The notes under the pieces: model-generated
What the model was told of the DNA's origin: nothing
Databases searched by the model: none
What the model saw: the letters and a program-made list of their open reading frames with translations, nothing else
Program-made: the position numbers and the translations under genes
In this document: one piece after another, positions 6,680 through 8,700 of the stretch
Numbering within the stretch: position 1 is the stretch's first letter
Layout of the letters: the number at the start of each line of letters is the position of its first letter
DNA from: an uncultured bacterium
Lineage (GTDB): Bacteria; Planctomycetota; UBA1135; GCA-002686595
Direction: 5' to 3'
NCBI GenBank assembly: GCA_913058555.1
Contig: CAJXRJ010000298.1
Span: 1-8,700 of the forward strand
DNA length: 8,700 nt

Positions 6680-8653
6680 ATGTCACGACACTTCATCATT
6701 CTCCTCAGCGGCATCTTCCTCGCTGCTCCCGCATGGTCGCAGTCGGATTCAGATGACGGCATTCTGCCGGGCTTCGGCGGTGAGACCGTCGACGGTGAGT
6801 TCGAAGAGGGCCTGGACGATGAAGTGTCCGACTTCACGGAACTCGACCTCGCAGATCTCCTCGAAGTGGAGTGCACGGTCGTCTCCCGGGAGGCCGAGAG
6901 CCTCGAGACCGCGCCGGCCGCCGTGTACATCATCACGGGAGAGGAAATCCGGCGCGCGGGTCACAGCTCGATCCAGGAAGCACTCCGGATGGTCCCCGGC
7001 GTCTTCGTGTCCAACTGGAACACCCAGGAGTGGGACGCCACGATCCGCGGCTTCGGGCCGGGCATTGCCGATGCCAACCAGGCCTACCTCAACCAGGTCC
7101 TGATCATGATCGACGGCGTCGTGGTCTACACACCGCTCTTCGCCGGCATGTGGTGGGGCCTGCAGGACTTCGACATGGAGCACATCGAGCGCATCGAAGT
7201 CATCCGTGGACCGAGCGGCATCCTCTGGGGCGCCAACGCTTTCCATGGGCTCGTCAACGTCATCACGAAGGACAGCGCCGAGACCCAGGGCCTGCGGCTC
7301 TCAACCCGCGTCTCCCGTGACGATTCCTTCGTCACCGCCCGCAGCAGCGGGCGCCTCTCCGACAACGCGACCTTCACCGCATTCGCGCGGCGGAGTCGCT
7401 TCGACACGCTCAACTTCGCCGGTGACACCAGCGGTATCCCGAACACCGACATCAACGACTGGGGTGTCAACAGCGGCGGCTTCCAGGTGGACGGCACGGG
7501 GGACGAGGGTCGCACCTGGCGCGCCTGGGCCCGGGGCTACGAAGCAAAATACCGGCAGTCCTTTTTCAACGGCGTCGACGGATACGAGCGGTTCGAAGAC
7601 CCCAAAAATGGAGGCCAGCTGGCCTTCGCCTTCAACGATCCGAACTCGGGAGTGAGCGTCAGCGCAGCCTACGTGAAGGATCGCCAGCGACTCTTCAACG
7701 TCGACTACGACGTCAACATCGACCACATGCAGTTCGAGGTCCGGCGCATCGTCCCCATGTCCGACACGAGCTCGGTCATGTTCGGTGTGGGGTACGACCG
7801 CGTGGACTCGGACACCGACTTCTACGCGGGCCTCGTGACCGCCAAGCGCATCCAGAACAACGTCCGCGCCTTCGTCGCGGAAACTTGGGAGCTCCCCGAG
7901 TCCAACCTCACGTTCAACTTCGGGCTCCAGGCCATCGATCACGAATTTTCGGGGTTCGACCTGCAGCCCAGCGTAAGGGCTTCCTGGTCCCCGCCAGGCT
8001 ACGGAAATTTCTGGGCCTCAGCTTCCCGGGCCGTGCGCACGCCGTCCCTTGAGGAAGAGCTCTACGGCTCCGGCACGCTCGACAGTGAAAGTGTCGTCGC
8101 CTTCGAAGCCGGATGGCGCGGTCAGGTCGCGGACGGCGTCTCGTTGGATCTAGCCCTCTACCACAACGACTACGAGGACGTTCGTATTCGCTCCTTCGAT
8201 CCGGTCACGTTCCTCGATACGTACGAGAACTCCGCGAGCGGCAACTCGGAAGGCATCGAGCTCGGCATCGACGTCAAGGCCGCCGACTGGTGGACGCTCC
8301 GCAGCGCCTACTCCTACCACATGGGAGAGCACACTTCGGGAGGACTGGACCTCGGCGTCGAAACCGTGGACAGCCAGTACCCCGTCCACATGCTCAACCT
8401 GCGCTCCTACATCGACCTCGGCAAGAACTGGGAGATCGATACAGCCGCCTACCTCGTGGAACGCTTCGAGTCCCATCCAAGCGGAGACGATGGCCCCGAG
8501 TACTGGCGCGGCGATGCCCGCCTCGGCTGGACCCCCAACGAGAACATCCGCGTTTCCCTTGGCGTTCAGGGCTTCAATGATCCGAGCCGCTCGGAGTTTG
8601 GAAGCACCGAGGTTCGCCGTCAGGTGTTCTTGAGCTTGGACCTGACGCGCTAG
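6680..8653 (+). CDS. TonB-dependent outer-membrane receptor
   Basis: TonB-dependent receptors import scarce ligands (iron-siderophores, cobalamin, sugars) across the outer membrane using energy from TonB-ExbBD. The 657-residue protein starts with a signal peptide, MSRHFIILLSGIFLAAPAWS, probably cut before Q21. An acidic stretch follows (about 22-65), with LDLADLLEVE leading into the plug. The plug (about 66-198) shows VVSREAESLETAPAAVYIIT, GEEIRRAGHSSIQEALRMVPGV, IRGFG, VLIMIDGVVVY and IERIEVIRGPSGILWGANAFHGLVNVITK, all textbook plug-domain wording. The rest alternates polar and aromatic residues as a beta-barrel does, with SRAVRTPSLEEELYGSGTLDSES matching the receptor-family barrel. No N-terminal signalling (STN) or carboxypeptidase-like domain is present. 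The last residues are VFLSLDLTR, without the usual terminal aromatic. The ATG at 6680 lies 3 bases after the kinase stop, with GAGAGG (6666-6671) as a modest ribosome binding site. The ligand cannot be read from the sequence. Confidence 0.95.
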   Translation: MSRHFIILLSGIFLAAPAWSQSDSDDGILPGFGGETVDGEFEEGLDDEVSDFTELDLADLLEVECTVVSREAESLETAPAAVYIITGEEIRRAGHSSIQEALRMVPGVFVSNWNTQEWDATIRGFGPGIADANQAYLNQVLIMIDGVVVYTPLFAGMWWGLQDFDMEHIERIEVIRGPSGILWGANAFHGLVNVITKDSAETQGLRLSTRVSRDDSFVTARSSGRLSDNATFTAFARRSRFDTLNFAGDTSGIPNTDINDWGVNSGGFQVDGTGDEGRTWRAWARGYEAKYRQSFFNGVDGYERFEDPKNGGQLAFAFNDPNSGVSVSAAYVKDRQRLFNVDYDVNIDHMQFEVRRIVPMSDTSSVMFGVGYDRVDSDTDFYAGLVTAKRIQNNVRAFVAETWELPESNLTFNFGLQAIDHEFSGFDLQPSVRASWSPPGYGNFWASASRAVRTPSLEEELYGSGTLDSESVVAFEAGWRGQVADGVSLDLALYHNDYEDVRIRSFDPVTFLDTYENSASGNSEGIELGIDVKAADWWTLRSAYSYHMGEHTSGGLDLGVETVDSQYPVHMLNLRSYIDLGKNWEIDTAAYLVERFESHPSGDDGPEYWRGDARLGWTPNENIRVSLGVQGFNDPSRSEFGSTEVRRQVFLSLDLTR

Positions 8654-8700
8654 CAGGCCGTTGAACAAGTCGGCTATTCAGAATGTCGTCCATCGGACGC
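8654..8700. other. Downstream end of window, no gene seen
   Basis: These 47 bases follow the receptor stop codon. They hold no reading frame of note and no terminator with a T-tract. A 5-bp hairpin (8687-8691 with 8695-8699, loop ATC) is too small to call. The segment CAGGCCGTTGAACAAGTCGGCTATTCAG (starting at 8654) resembles a GGCTGTTGAAAAAGTC-type sequence that I recall near insertion-sequence or repeat ends in many genomes; this is only a resemblance. Confidence 0.3.

Noticed and set aside
8687..8699. Small hairpin after the receptor gene as a terminator
   Set aside because: It has only 5 base pairs with a 3-base loop, and the window ends before any T-tract could be seen.

Overview
The window is a high-GC chromosomal segment from a Gram-negative bacterium; a TonB-dependent outer-membrane receptor and a signal-peptide-bearing periplasmic protein imply an outer membrane. 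The first 49 bases are not biological: they are an Illumina Nextera i7 adapter, so this is the end of a short-read assembled contig, probably from a metagenome. The wording of LepA (QLLDDMELERERGITIKA near the N-terminus, DISRKRKLLEKQKAGKRRM near the C-terminus) reminds me of Planctomycetota-like lineages. That is recall, not a measured placement.

Region 1 (50-3410) is a housekeeping cluster on the + strand. A possible gene tail (51-128) is followed by rph (RNase PH, 3' trimming of tRNA and other RNAs), rdgB (XTP/dITP pyrophosphatase, cleaning of nucleotide pools) and lepA (ribosome-associated GTPase EF4). rph and rdgB overlap by 4 bases, and lepA follows after 40 bases. The cluster ends at a near-ideal intrinsic terminator with a 16-bp perfect stem (3425-3468).

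Region 2 (about 3558-8653) is a second, tightly packed + strand operon of three genes that reads as one signalling module. It encodes a YfiR-like (DUF4154) exported protein, a membrane hybrid histidine kinase with a CHASE8-like periplasmic domain, HAMP, HisKA, HATPase and two receiver domains, and a TonB-dependent receptor. The first two genes overlap by 4 bases, and only 3 bases separate the second and third. In Pseudomonas, YfiR restrains YfiN, a diguanylate cyclase with a CHASE8 periplasmic domain. Here the same kind of sensor domain is attached to a phosphorelay kinase instead of a cyclase. My inference is that the YfiR-like protein gates the kinase, and that the receptor either reports an outer-membrane state or is controlled or used together with the pair. 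No HPt domain, DNA-binding output, GGDEF/EAL domain or TonB/ExbBD gene is present in the window.

The last 47 bases after the receptor gene hold no gene and no clear terminator, but do contain a short motif that resembles mobile-element ends. No tRNA, rRNA, CRISPR array, complete insertion sequence or prophage is visible.
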